This document shows positions 1 to 6,623 of a stretch of DNA of 12,984 nt, one piece after another. The DNA comes from Gammaproteobacteria bacterium (GTDB lineage: Bacteria; Pseudomonadota; Gammaproteobacteria; UBA6429). Every line of letters begins with the position of its first letter. The first letter of the stretch is position 1. The position numbers and the translations under genes are program-made. The stretch covers positions 1 through 12,984 of the forward strand of contig QIKU01000112.1 of NCBI GenBank assembly GCA_003232015.1. The letters run 5' to 3'. Below the pieces are notes generated by a model. It saw nothing but the letters and a program-made list of their open reading frames with translations, was not told the origin of the DNA and searched no databases.

Positions 1-132
1 TGTTCCACTGATCTGTCGCTGGCAGTTTTTTTTATTATCCATGCCCAAATTTACCTCCATCACTTTATCGCTTTCGCAGGATACCAGTAACCGGCCAATA
101 GGCGTTTGCAGATAAAAAGATTCAATTGGCAA
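1..132 (-). CDS. Partial O6-alkylguanine-DNA methyltransferase-like protein (N-terminus only)
   Basis: Only the first 44 codons are in the window; the gene runs off the left edge. The reading begins LPIESFYLQTPIGRLLVS, which resembles the N-terminal strand of Ogt/Ada-C type methylated-DNA-protein-cysteine methyltransferases, where a 'TPIG.LL' segment is typical. Such proteins transfer the alkyl group from O6-alkylguanine to a cysteine in a PCHR motif, which lies outside this window and could not be checked. I chose the TTG at 130-132 because an AAGGA Shine-Dalgarno (minus strand, 141-145) sits 8 nt upstream; the ATG further upstream reads into a stop after 11 codons. The gene is divergent from the FliL-like gene. 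The family call rests on about 20 residues. Confidence 0.55.
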   Translation of the reverse strand, partial: MPIESFYLQTPIGRLLVSCESDKVMEVNLGMDNKKNCQRQISGT

Positions 133-182
133 AGCTGAGATCCTTAAAGTTATTCATCCAGGCTTTAAAATAACATATAACT

Positions 183-202
183 ATTTGTTTTATAAAACAA
201 AT
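183..202. promoter_or_regulatory. Perfect 20-bp palindrome overlapping two divergent promoter candidates
   Basis: The sequence ATTTGTTTTATAAAACAAAT is its own reverse complement. It contains a TTGTTT -35-like hexamer on each strand. On plus, TTGTTT (185-190) is 17 nt from TATATC (208-213). On minus, TTGTTT (200-195) is 17 nt from TATGTT (177-172). It could be an operator shared by the ogt-like and fliL-like genes. The palindrome is read directly; the promoter and operator roles are inferred. Confidence 0.4.
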
Positions 203-215
203 TTTATTATATCCA

Positions 216-260
216 TGCCGTCAGAAAATAAAGTTCGGGATTAAAGTTTTTCTAACGGCA
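216..260 (+). other. Leader hairpin 1 upstream of the FliL-like gene
   Basis: TGCCGTCAGAAAA (216-228) pairs with TTTTCTAACGGCA (248-260). This is a 13-bp stem with one C/A mismatch and a 19-nt loop. If transcription starts about 7 nt after the -10 candidate at 208-213, the hairpin forms the extreme 5' end of the fliL-like mRNA. The pairing is seen in sequence; its role in RNA is inference. Confidence 0.4.
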
Positions 261-268
261 ACCGATAT

Positions 269-297
269 TATATGTACGAATTAGACTTGTACTTATA
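269..297 (+). other. Leader hairpin 2 abutting the ribosome binding site
   Basis: TATATGTAC (269-277) pairs with GTACTTATA (289-297), with one T/T mismatch and an 11-nt loop. The stem ends 2 nt before the Shine-Dalgarno GAGGA (300-304) of the FliL-like gene, so its folding could affect ribosome access. It is AT-rich and therefore not very stable. Confidence 0.3.
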
Positions 298-310
298 TCG
301 AGGATTTAGC

Positions 311-721
311 ATGAAAACAATACCATTAATGGGTAAACTCTTTATTTTTATATTCGTTTTCAGCGTGCAACAACTTGCTCATGCAGCAGGCAGCAGCGCA
401 CCCGCATCAAAATATTTTTCGATATCACCGCCCATAGTCGTTAATGTGACCGATGAAGGGCGCGTACGACATCTACAGGTTTCCATACAACTACGTCTGG
501 ATAATATTGCCGATGCAGACTTATTACAGGAACATAAGCCCGCTATTCAACATGAGCTTGTTATGTTATTAAGTGGCCGTGAAGCAAAAAACGTACGCTC
601 CACTCAGGGGAAAGAAAAGCTACGCTCCGAAGCTACAGAAGTACTGAAAAAAATATTACAGGAAAACACCGGAAAACCACTGATTAATGCTGTTTACTTC
701 ACTGCTTTTGTTATCCAGTAA
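311..721 (+). CDS. FliL-family protein with signal peptide
   Basis: A 136-residue protein. The N-terminus MKTIPLMGKLFIFIFVFSVQ is a basic start plus hydrophobic core followed by AHA-AG, a plausible signal peptidase I site, so the mature protein is probably periplasmic. Residues from about 33 to the end follow the FliL pattern: 'SPPIVVNV', a strand rich in 'RHLQVSIQLRL', an acidic helix, 'HELVMLLS', and a terminal 'YFTAFVIQ'. FliL modulates the flagellar stator and is normally a single-pass inner-membrane protein. Here the anchor looks cleavable and no flagellar genes are nearby, so this may be a FliL-like paralogue with another role. The ATG at 311 is preferred over the upstream ATG at 272 because GAGGA lies 6 nt before it and it starts the signal peptide. 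It is convergent with the next gene, 19 nt away. Confidence 0.75.
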   Translation: MKTIPLMGKLFIFIFVFSVQQLAHAAGSSAPASKYFSISPPIVVNVTDEGRVRHLQVSIQLRLDNIADADLLQEHKPAIQHELVMLLSGREAKNVRSTQGKEKLRSEATEVLKKILQENTGKPLINAVYFTAFVIQ

Positions 722-727
722 TCAGCC

Positions 728-764
728 GTTGTCATAACAGCTATTGCTGAACAACCGTGGTTTT
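728..764 (+). terminator. Weak candidate terminator after the FliL-like gene
   Basis: GTTGT (728-732) can pair with ACAAC (751-755), enclosing CAGC/GCTG (738-741 with 746-749) around a TATT loop, with a bulge on the left arm. A T-rich stretch starts at 761. The stem is interrupted and overlaps the 3' end of the convergent repeat-protein gene, so confidence is low. Confidence 0.25.
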
Positions 765-2720
765 ATTTTCTAACAACCTGAGCTGCTGAAGCTCATGCTT
801 TAATACTTTTCGACGACTTTCCTCACTGGTCGTATCCAGCAGTTGACTATAAAGTGAACGCGCATCTTCCAGCAACCCTGCTTTTACCAAATTACTTGCA
901 GCTTGATAGCGTGCTGTTTGCCCCCAGGGATCCAGGCCTTCACCTTCAGGTAACAAGGCGGACTTCAGATATAAACTGGCCGCTTCAGCGTAGTGCTTTT
1001 GTGCTTTTTTCGAGTCTGCCATCCAGTAATATATTTCACGCCTAAGTTTTATATTATCTGACTGCCTTATATTCTCATGACTATTATCATGGCTTTTTAT
1101 GGTGCTCAGCTGCTTAAGAATCATGGAAAATACGTCGTACGCATACTGGTGTGCATTCACTGTTTGCAAATCAAAAACAACCTGCATCAGCTTATCAATA
1201 TCTTCTCCGCTTAGTTGCTGCTGGCTTAATAATTGAGTCAGTGCCTGTGCGCTTGCTTCTGCATTGCCCCCCATCACCAAAACACGCGCACGTCTTAACG
1301 ACCACATAAATTTATCGGCGCCTTGCGGCGATATTTTAATGCTTGCCATCAGCTCCGAAGCTAAGCGGATATTCCCTTTACGTAACAGGTCATCAACAAG
1401 AAAGTGACGAATATCAACGGGTATCGCATTCTTTGATTTAAATTTTTTCGACTTCAAAAAAAGCTTTTTTACCAACTCCGCGCTGTTGTTGCTTTCCTGA
1501 CTATTACCCGTTAATGATTTTAAAAAAAGTTTTGCCGCTTGTTTTTTTACACTCTTGTCCTGACCACGCAAAATAAGTAAGGCATAAAGTGAACGTGCAT
1601 TAATCGGCCGGACAGCCTCGATAGCCTGCGCGGCATTCAGCCATACCATATCATCACCCATTAAGTACTGCGCTTTATTACCTATCTTAATAGCATTATC
1701 AAGATAGGCATCCCAGAGGTCATTAATCGTTAAATTAAATAAACCTTGGGGTAATTTCTGACTACCGGCATCAGACAAAACAAATTCCATCGCTTTAATT
1801 GTCGACAAACGATCATCACTGCGCTGAGCCGCTTCGGCAACAATCGACCACAAATAAATTTTTAATTCCGGCTGTACCCACTCGCCCTGCATTTGCCTTA
1901 ACCCGGCCTGTAAAACTTTTCGTGGTGAACGCGTATCTCGTCGCAACTGTGCAAGTAAATGCAACATACCGGCTTCCGGGTGACTGGTATAAGCCGATAG
2001 CAAATTTAAAGCTTCATCAGCCAGGTTATTCATTAATAAAACACGGGCATACAAGATGATGTCATTAATATCACCTTGCCCATAATCCTGCCTAAATCGT
2101 GTTATCGCAATATGTGCATCCTTAAGTAACCCCTCATTCAGATAACTGTGGATAATCATGCGTCGCCAGTGAGGCAACCAACGGTTAGTAAATTCAGAAT
2201 CAAGCTGCAGATTTGCCCAGATAACGGAGCTTAGTACCTTGCGGGCTTTTGAATAGTTCTGTAGTTTGAAATAAGCCGATGCCTGCTGTGTTTTAGCCCA
2301 GTATAAAAATGAGTTGTTAATCTCTTTTGGTAAACCACTTAAACGTTCAGCTAACACTGTATCTTGCCCGGTTAAATTTAACAGGCGAATACGTTCACGC
2401 TCCCATTTTAACCAGCGCATGGGGCTATCTTTGTAAGCAACTTGCAACTTGTCTAAATTCAGCAAGGCTAAACGTAAGGCGCCAGTTTGCGCAATGGCCT
2501 GAATAGTGGCCAACTCCTTATCCTGAAGGGGGGTTATCCTTGGCGTGTTTTTTAAACCAGATTCTTTTGAGGATGACTTTAATTCAGGCGTTTTATCTTT
2601 CTCAGCTGCAGTGGATGTAACTTGTTTAGAAGGGGGAACTGTCGATGCTTCTGCCAGCACAGCCAGTGGTGGAGCAAAAACAAAAATCAGCACAAAAAAG
2701 CGAGCAACACTCGTAAGCAT
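741..2720 (-). CDS. Exported TPR-like repeat protein, unknown function
   Basis: A 659-residue protein with an N-terminal signal sequence (MLTSVARFFVLIFVFAPPLA, then VLAEAS), a low-complexity Ser/Thr/Lys/Pro linker to about residue 65, then a long all-helical region. Helix pairs of tetratricopeptide type are visible near the N-terminal third (AYFKLQNYSKARKVLSSVI; DEALNLLSAY) and at the C-terminus (KHYAEAASLYLKSALLPEG; AGLLEDARSLYSQLL). TPR proteins are usually protein-protein scaffolds; this one should face the periplasm. An upstream in-frame start at 2864 was rejected because it would overlap rplS by 83 bp and bury the signal peptide. The gene follows rplS by 61 nt on the same strand, so read-through from the ribosomal operon is possible. 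I do not recognise a named family, and no catalytic motif is visible. Confidence 0.75.
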   Translation of the reverse strand: MLTSVARFFVLIFVFAPPLAVLAEASTVPPSKQVTSTAAEKDKTPELKSSSKESGLKNTPRITPLQDKELATIQAIAQTGALRLALLNLDKLQVAYKDSPMRWLKWERERIRLLNLTGQDTVLAERLSGLPKEINNSFLYWAKTQQASAYFKLQNYSKARKVLSSVIWANLQLDSEFTNRWLPHWRRMIIHSYLNEGLLKDAHIAITRFRQDYGQGDINDIILYARVLLMNNLADEALNLLSAYTSHPEAGMLHLLAQLRRDTRSPRKVLQAGLRQMQGEWVQPELKIYLWSIVAEAAQRSDDRLSTIKAMEFVLSDAGSQKLPQGLFNLTINDLWDAYLDNAIKIGNKAQYLMGDDMVWLNAAQAIEAVRPINARSLYALLILRGQDKSVKKQAAKLFLKSLTGNSQESNNSAELVKKLFLKSKKFKSKNAIPVDIRHFLVDDLLRKGNIRLASELMASIKISPQGADKFMWSLRRARVLVMGGNAEASAQALTQLLSQQQLSGEDIDKLMQVVFDLQTVNAHQYAYDVFSMILKQLSTIKSHDNSHENIRQSDNIKLRREIYYWMADSKKAQKHYAEAASLYLKSALLPEGEGLDPWGQTARYQAASNLVKAGLLEDARSLYSQLLDTTSEESRRKVLKHELQQLRLLENKTTVVQQ

Positions 2721-2781
2721 TGCCCGCTTCAAATTAATCGAACTCTTATCTATAGCTGCTATCCTTGCAACAAAGTTGTTG

Positions 2782-3126
2782 TTAGCCAAGTTTTTCCTTA
2801 ATACGCGCTGCTTTACCAGAACGTTCACGCAAATAATAAAGTTTTGCACGACGTACATCACCACGACGCTTCACAGTGACTGAGTCAATCATTGGGCTGT
2901 GTGACTGAAACACACGCTCAACACCTTCACCGTGTGAAATTTTACGAACAGTGAACGAAGAATTTAAGCCATCATTGCTTTTCGCAATAACCACGCCTTC
3001 ATAAGCCTGTAAACGCTCACGACTGCCTTCTTTTACTTTCACCTGAACAATCACGGTATCGCCTGCGTTAAACTCAGGAATTTCTTTTAACTGTTCTGCT
3101 TCTAATTCATTAATGATGTTACTCAT
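2782..3126 (-). CDS. rplS: 50S ribosomal protein L19
   Basis: A 114-residue protein, close to the usual L19 length of about 115. It shows family features throughout: '[21 protein letters not shown]', 'AYEGVVIAK', '[20 protein letters not shown]', and the basic tail '[20 protein letters not shown]'. L19 is a component of the large ribosomal subunit at the subunit interface. The ATG at 3126 is preferred over the one four codons upstream because GGAG lies 7 nt before it and MSNIINELE is the expected N-terminus. It is the last ribosomal gene of the rpsP-rimM-trmD-rplS operon, 28 nt after trmD. Nothing in the protein looks unusual. Confidence 0.97.
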   Translation of the reverse strand: MSNIINELEAEQLKEIPEFNAGDTVIVQVKVKEGSRERLQAYEGVVIAKSNDGLNSSFTVRKISHGEGVERVFQSHSPMIDSVTVKRRGDVRRAKLYYLRERSGKAARIKEKLG

Positions 3127-3154
3127 AACTAGCTCCAACGCTTTAAAGTCTTAT

Positions 3155-3922
3155 TTAATCAGTATTATGTTCGCGAATAAATTCATCGAGCAAACACTGT
3201 TGTTCTTCGTCCAGCTTTATTTTTTCTAATAAATCTGGACGTCTTAACCAGGTTCGGCCTAAGGCCTGTTTATTTCGCCAACGATCAATTTTTTTATGAT
3301 CGCCACTTAATAAAACGCCTGGGACCGTTAACTCATCCTTATCTATATCAAGATATTCCTGTATAGATTCAGGCCGAGTGTAATGTGGATAATCTAACAA
3401 ACCATCCACAAACGAATCCTGTTGTGCTGAATCGGCATGCCCGAGAGCATCGGGTAATAATCGAATCATGCCATCAATCATTACCATCGCGGCCAGTTCA
3501 CCACCGCTTAGTACGTAATCCCCCACCGACCATTCTTCGTCGACTTCGGTTGCTATCAGGCGTTCATCGACGCCTTCATAACGACCACATACTAAAATTA
3601 AATCTTTTCTTGTTGCCAGTTGCTGCAAACCCTGTTGCGTCAGTTTGCGCCCCTGTGGCGACAAGTAAGCGACCTTTACATCTTTACCACACTTGCTCCG
3701 CGCAGCTTGAATCGCTTTTTTTAATGGCGGGTGCATCATCACCATGCCGGGGCCGCCGCCATAAGGCCGGTCGTCCACTGTGTTATTTCTGTCTTCCGTA
3801 AAATCCCTTGGATTCACGGTTGCCAATGTGGCAATTTCTTTTTGAATGGCTCGGCCGGTAATACCGTAGTCACTCAACGCCGCAAACATTTGCGGGAATA
3901 AGGTAATGACTTCAATATGCAT
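3155..3922 (-). CDS. trmD: tRNA (guanine-37-N1)-methyltransferase
   Basis: A 255-residue SPOUT-family enzyme that methylates N1 of G37, next to the anticodon, with S-adenosylmethionine, preventing +1 frameshifting. Signature segments are present in order: '[13 protein letters not shown]' at the start; '[13 protein letters not shown]' at about 50-62; the trefoil-knot cofactor site '[13 protein letters not shown]' (85-97), '[13 protein letters not shown]' (110-122) and '[13 protein letters not shown]' (131-143); then '[10 protein letters not shown]' and '[15 protein letters not shown]' for tRNA contacts. The ATG is preceded by GGGGA at about 7 nt. It lies 17 nt after rimM in the canonical operon. 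Length and motifs are normal for a gammaproteobacterial TrmD. Confidence 0.97.
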   Translation of the reverse strand: MHIEVITLFPQMFAALSDYGITGRAIQKEIATLATVNPRDFTEDRNNTVDDRPYGGGPGMVMMHPPLKKAIQAARSKCGKDVKVAYLSPQGRKLTQQGLQQLATRKDLILVCGRYEGVDERLIATEVDEEWSVGDYVLSGGELAAMVMIDGMIRLLPDALGHADSAQQDSFVDGLLDYPHYTRPESIQEYLDIDKDELTVPGVLLSGDHKKIDRWRNKQALGRTWLRRPDLLEKIKLDEEQQCLLDEFIREHNTD

Positions 3923-3939
3923 CCGTCATCCCCAACGAC

Positions 3940-4524
3940 TTAATCGTCTAAATAATCCGGTTCCCAATCGACCTCAATCAAACCGGCATCGAGATCCACC
4001 TTCAAAATAACGCGTTGCCAAAGATAAGGGATTAAAAATTCCTTCGCCTTATCGTTTGTTTTATTCTTCACTTGTGAAGAACGAACAACCAATACGTCAT
4101 TGGCACCTGTTTCTAAAATATCAACCACCTGGCCGAATTCATAGCCTGCCGAATTTAAAACCTGACAACCTTTTAAATCACGCCAGTAAAATTCATTTTC
4201 AGCGGTTGCTGGTAACTGCGATGCATTAATAGCAATTCGCGCTCGCTTCAATGCTTCTGCCTTGTCGCGATCATTAATGCCTTCTAACTGCGCAATAATG
4301 GCCTTACCGTGCTTTTTACCGTTAACCAGTTTAAACGCTTGCCACTGCTTATTAACTTCGACAAACCAGGGCGAATAATTCAGTATATTTTCCAGTGGGT
4401 CGGTTTCTGAAAAAACCTTTACCCAGCCTTTAACGCCAAAAACACCTGAAACCCCACCTACAATTAATTTTTCATCATCAGACGGGCTTAAGCCTGAACT
4501 TTTCAACACCGTTACAATGCCCAA
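3940..4524 (-). CDS. rimM: Ribosome maturation factor RimM
   Basis: A protein of up to 194 residues that assists late 30S subunit assembly by binding S19 and the 16S rRNA head domain. Its N-terminal RimM barrel starts around 'KLIVGGVSGVFGVKGWVKVFSET' and the C-terminal PRC-barrel carries 'FYWRDLKGCQVLNSAGYEFGQV', 'ETGANDVLVV' and the typical ending 'IEVDWEPDYLDD'. There is no in-frame ATG before the conserved domain. The candidate starts are TTG at 4524, GTG at 4509 and TTG at 4506, none with a strong Shine-Dalgarno. The gene is 24 nt downstream of rpsP, so translational coupling is plausible. The exact start is uncertain; the identity is not. Confidence 0.95.
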   Translation of the reverse strand: MGIVTVLKSSGLSPSDDEKLIVGGVSGVFGVKGWVKVFSETDPLENILNYSPWFVEVNKQWQAFKLVNGKKHGKAIIAQLEGINDRDKAEALKRARIAINASQLPATAENEFYWRDLKGCQVLNSAGYEFGQVVDILETGANDVLVVRSSQVKNKTNDKAKEFLIPYLWQRVILKVDLDAGLIEVDWEPDYLDD

Positions 4525-4548
4525 ACAGGCTTACAACTACTGCGCAAT

Positions 4549-4794
4549 TTATGCAGCAGCACTTTCTTTCATAAGCGTGCTGACACGGTCACTGGTTTTT
4601 GCGCCTAACTTAACCCAATGCTCAATACGATCACTGTTTAAATTTAAACGTTCTTCCTGACCTGTGGCACCTGGATTGAAAAACCCAAGACGCTCAATAT
4701 AACGACCATCACGCTTGTTACGGCTGTCAGTAACAACAATATGATAAAAAGGTCGTTTCTTTTGACCGCCACGTGCTAAACGAATGACTACCAT
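4549..4794 (-). CDS. rpsP: 30S ribosomal protein S16
   Basis: An 81-residue protein matching S16 throughout: '[20 protein letters not shown]', '[19 protein letters not shown]', '[22 protein letters not shown]'. S16 binds 16S rRNA early in 30S assembly. An AGGT-type ribosome binding site (CGAGGTAGAAG) precedes the ATG. It is the first gene of the rpsP-rimM-trmD-rplS operon, with a candidate promoter about 85-110 bp upstream. Length and sequence are ordinary for the family. Confidence 0.97.
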   Translation of the reverse strand: MVVIRLARGGQKKRPFYHIVVTDSRNKRDGRYIERLGFFNPGATGQEERLNLNSDRIEHWVKLGAKTSDRVSTLMKESAAA

Positions 4795-4878
4795 TCTTCT
4801 ACCTCGATTTTAAAACAAAAATGGAAAATCCTTGCGCAGACCACATCTCTACACAATAGAATTTTCGAACAGGTGCGC

Positions 4879-4906
4879 ATTGTACTTGAAACTGGCAAAA
4901 AGTGAA
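4879..4906 (-). promoter_or_regulatory. Candidate rpsP operon promoter
   Basis: On the minus strand, TTCACT (4906-4901) is separated by 16 nt from TACAAT (4884-4879). This is 4/6 and 5/6 agreement with the sigma-70 consensus. It would start transcription near 4872 and give a leader of about 75-80 nt before rpsP. It is inferred from sequence only. Confidence 0.45.
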
Positions 4907-5054
4907 GTGGTTTGGGGCTGAAAATGAGAAAAAGCATTGAAACCACAAAGAAAATAAAGACAGAAGCCATCTTTAAGTTACTTCGTAGCACAAAATCACC
5001 ACGGATAATGAGAAGTTCGAGTGCAAGGCAAAATTCATCGCATAAAACATTATA

Positions 5055-5084
5055 AGTGCCAGTAAAATAAAAAAAACTGGCACT
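5055..5084 (-). repeat. Perfect 9-bp inverted repeat with T-rich loop
   Basis: AGTGCCAGT (5055-5063) and ACTGGCACT (5076-5084) are perfect inverted arms around a 12-nt loop that is T-rich on the minus strand. The minus-strand arm is followed directly by a TATAAT (5054-5049). It could be a late ffh terminator, although the following U-tract is weak, or an operator over a -10 element with no good -35. Confidence 0.4.
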
Positions 5085-5143
5085 AAAAAAACGGGATTTA
5101 CGACAGTAAGTGAGTATTTTGGTGATGGATTTTCGTGGTACTT

Positions 5144-5198
5144 TCTCCTTATTAAACAATTTAACAGGAGAGAAGTGAACGCCGCAAGCGAGCTTCTC
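5144..5198 (-). other. Two adjoining hairpins just downstream of ffh
   Basis: The first, nearest the ffh stop, pairs GAGAAG (5170-5175) with CTTCTC (5193-5198). The second pairs TCTCCT (5144-5149) with AGGAGA (5166-5171), plus an inner TTAAA/TTTAA stem around a CAA loop. They share bases 5170-5171, so they compete slightly. Neither is followed by a clear U-tract on the minus strand. They may form or protect the ffh mRNA 3' end. Confidence 0.3.
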
Positions 5199-5210
5199 GT
5201 TATTCGTCCG

Positions 5211-6566
5211 TCACATCATCCCTGGCGGCATCTGCCCCTTCATCCCGCGCATCATTTTGGCCATGCCGCCTTTACCCATTTTTTTCATCATTTTCTGCAT
5301 TTGGGTAAATTGCTTTAACATGCGGTTCACGTCCTGCACTTGTGTGCCCGAGCCCGCTGCGATGCGACGTTTACGCGAGCCTTTGATTACGGCGGGAAAA
5401 CGGCGCTCATGCGGGGTCATTGAATTAACAATGGCGATAATACGGTTGATGTTTTTGGGGTCGACCTGGCTCTTGGCCGCCGCGGGGAGTTTGCCCATGC
5501 CGGGCAGCTTGTCCATTAAGCCGGCAATGCCACCCATTTGGTTCATTTGCTCAAACTGGTCTCTAAAATCTTCTAAATCGAAGCCCTTGCCTTTTTTAAT
5601 CTTTTTAGCCAGTTTTTCGGCTTTGACAACATCGATATTCTTCTGGACATCTTCAACCAGCGAGACCACATCGCCCATATCAAGGATACGCGAGGCCACT
5701 CGGTCGGGGTGAAACACTTCGAGCGCGGTCATTTTTTCGCCCACACCCATGAATTTAATTGGTTTGCCGGTGATTTGGCGAATCGACAGTGCCGCACCGC
5801 CCCGGGCATCACCGTCGGTTTTGGTGAGTACCACGCCGGTTAAAGGCAGGGCTTCATCGAAAGCTTTGGCGGTATTGGCCGCATCCTGGCCGGTCATGCT
5901 GTCTACTACAAACAGGGTTTCAGCCGGATTGGCCGCTTTGTGGATGGCTTTAATCTCGTCCATCATTTCCGCATCAACGTGTAACCGGCCGGCAGTATCC
6001 ACAATCACTACATCAAGCTGCTTTAGCGCGGCTTCCTTGATAGCGCCTTTTACAATATCAACCGGCTTTTGTTTTACGTTACTGGGGAAAAAAGTCGCAC
6101 CTACTTCAGTGGCGACGGTTTCCAGCTGCTTAATTGCCGCCGGGCGGTAAATATCAGCACTAACAACAAGCGTGGATTTTTTTTGATTTTCTTTAAGCCA
6201 GTACGCCAGCTTGGCAACCGTGGTGGTTTTACCTGCGCCTTGTAAACCGGCCATTAAAATAACGGCTGGCGGCTGTACATTGAGCTCTAAACCGGTGCTA
6301 ACCTCGCCCATCATGGCAACGAGTTCATCGTTTACCACTTTGACAAAAGCCTGCCCCGGGGTGAGGCTTTTTAGAACGGTATCGCCCAGAGCCTGCTCGC
6401 GCACGTGATCAATAAACTGGCGTACTACCGGTAAAGCCACATCGGCTTCCAGCAAGGCCATCCGCACTTCACGCAAGGTGTCCTGGATATTTTCTTCTGT
6501 GATTCGGCCTACACCGCGTACATTACGCAGTGTTTGCCCTAAACGTTCTGTTAAACCGTCAAACAT
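5211..6566 (-). CDS. ffh: Signal recognition particle protein Ffh (SRP54)
   Basis: A 451-residue SRP GTPase that, with 4.5S RNA, binds signal sequences of nascent inner-membrane proteins and delivers ribosomes to FtsY. The N domain (about 1-85) contains 'LREVRMALLEADVALPVV'. The G domain has the P-loop GLQGAGKTT (107-115), 'SADIYRPAA' (136-144), DTAGR (190-194), TKTD (248-251) and 'GDARGGAALS'. The M domain (from about 325) carries the RNA-binding 'GSRKRRIAAGSGT' and ends in a methionine-rich tail, 'MQKMMKKMGKGGMAKMMRG', for signal-sequence contact. Length is typical. A perfect TATAAT lies about 46 bp upstream of the ATG. The 4.5S RNA gene is not in this window. Confidence 0.98.
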   Translation of the reverse strand: MFDGLTERLGQTLRNVRGVGRITEENIQDTLREVRMALLEADVALPVVRQFIDHVREQALGDTVLKSLTPGQAFVKVVNDELVAMMGEVSTGLELNVQPPAVILMAGLQGAGKTTTVAKLAYWLKENQKKSTLVVSADIYRPAAIKQLETVATEVGATFFPSNVKQKPVDIVKGAIKEAALKQLDVVIVDTAGRLHVDAEMMDEIKAIHKAANPAETLFVVDSMTGQDAANTAKAFDEALPLTGVVLTKTDGDARGGAALSIRQITGKPIKFMGVGEKMTALEVFHPDRVASRILDMGDVVSLVEDVQKNIDVVKAEKLAKKIKKGKGFDLEDFRDQFEQMNQMGGIAGLMDKLPGMGKLPAAAKSQVDPKNINRIIAIVNSMTPHERRFPAVIKGSRKRRIAAGSGTQVQDVNRMLKQFTQMQKMMKKMGKGGMAKMMRGMKGQMPPGMM

Positions 6567-6611
6567 AATGCTCTACAACTTAATATTATTGAATAAAAAC
6601 TTCGTGGGGAA

Positions 6612-6617
6612 ATTATA
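6612..6617 (-). promoter_or_regulatory. Candidate ffh -10 element
   Basis: A perfect TATAAT lies on the minus strand just after the stop codon of the upstream metallo-hydrolase gene, about 46 nt before the ffh ATG. No good -35 hexamer is seen at 16-18 nt spacing, so it would be an atypical or activator-dependent promoter. The 57-nt gap between the genes also allows co-transcription. Confidence 0.35.
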
Positions 6618-6623
6618 ACCTAA

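Larger units (their letters stand above)
4795..5210. other. Non-coding spacer between ffh and rpsP (416 bp)
   Basis: No convincing gene is present. A minus-strand open frame of about 120 codons from a TTG near 5159 has no family resemblance, and it runs into rpsP. The spacer holds a rpsP promoter candidate (4879-4906) and three inverted repeats: 5055-5084, 5144-5171 and 5170-5198. There is also a distant 7-bp inverted pair, GTGGTTT (4907-4913) with AAACCAC (4940-4946), next to the -35. Confidence 0.7.

Noticed and set aside
2764..2784. CAACAA/TTGTTG hairpin just after rplS as a terminator
   Set aside because: The loop would be two to four bases, the stem is AT-rich, and no U-tract follows on the minus strand.
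2721..2864. N-terminal extension of the TPR-like protein to a start at 2864
   Set aside because: It would overlap rplS by 83 bp, has no signal-peptide logic, and the ATG at 2720 begins a clean signal sequence.
2545..2883. Plus-strand open frame opposite the TPR-like and rplS genes
   Set aside because: It is antisense to two well-supported genes and has no recognisable domain or ribosome binding site.
4890..5083. Shared AACTGGCA at 4890-4897 and 5075-5082
   Set aside because: An 8-mer match in AT-rich spacer is likely by chance, and only one copy has an inverted partner.
4788..5159. Minus-strand open frame of 123 codons upstream of rpsP
   Set aside because: It uses a TTG start inside a hairpin, has a phenylalanine/cysteine-rich composition, overlaps rpsP and covers the probable promoter. 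It shows no resemblance to a family.
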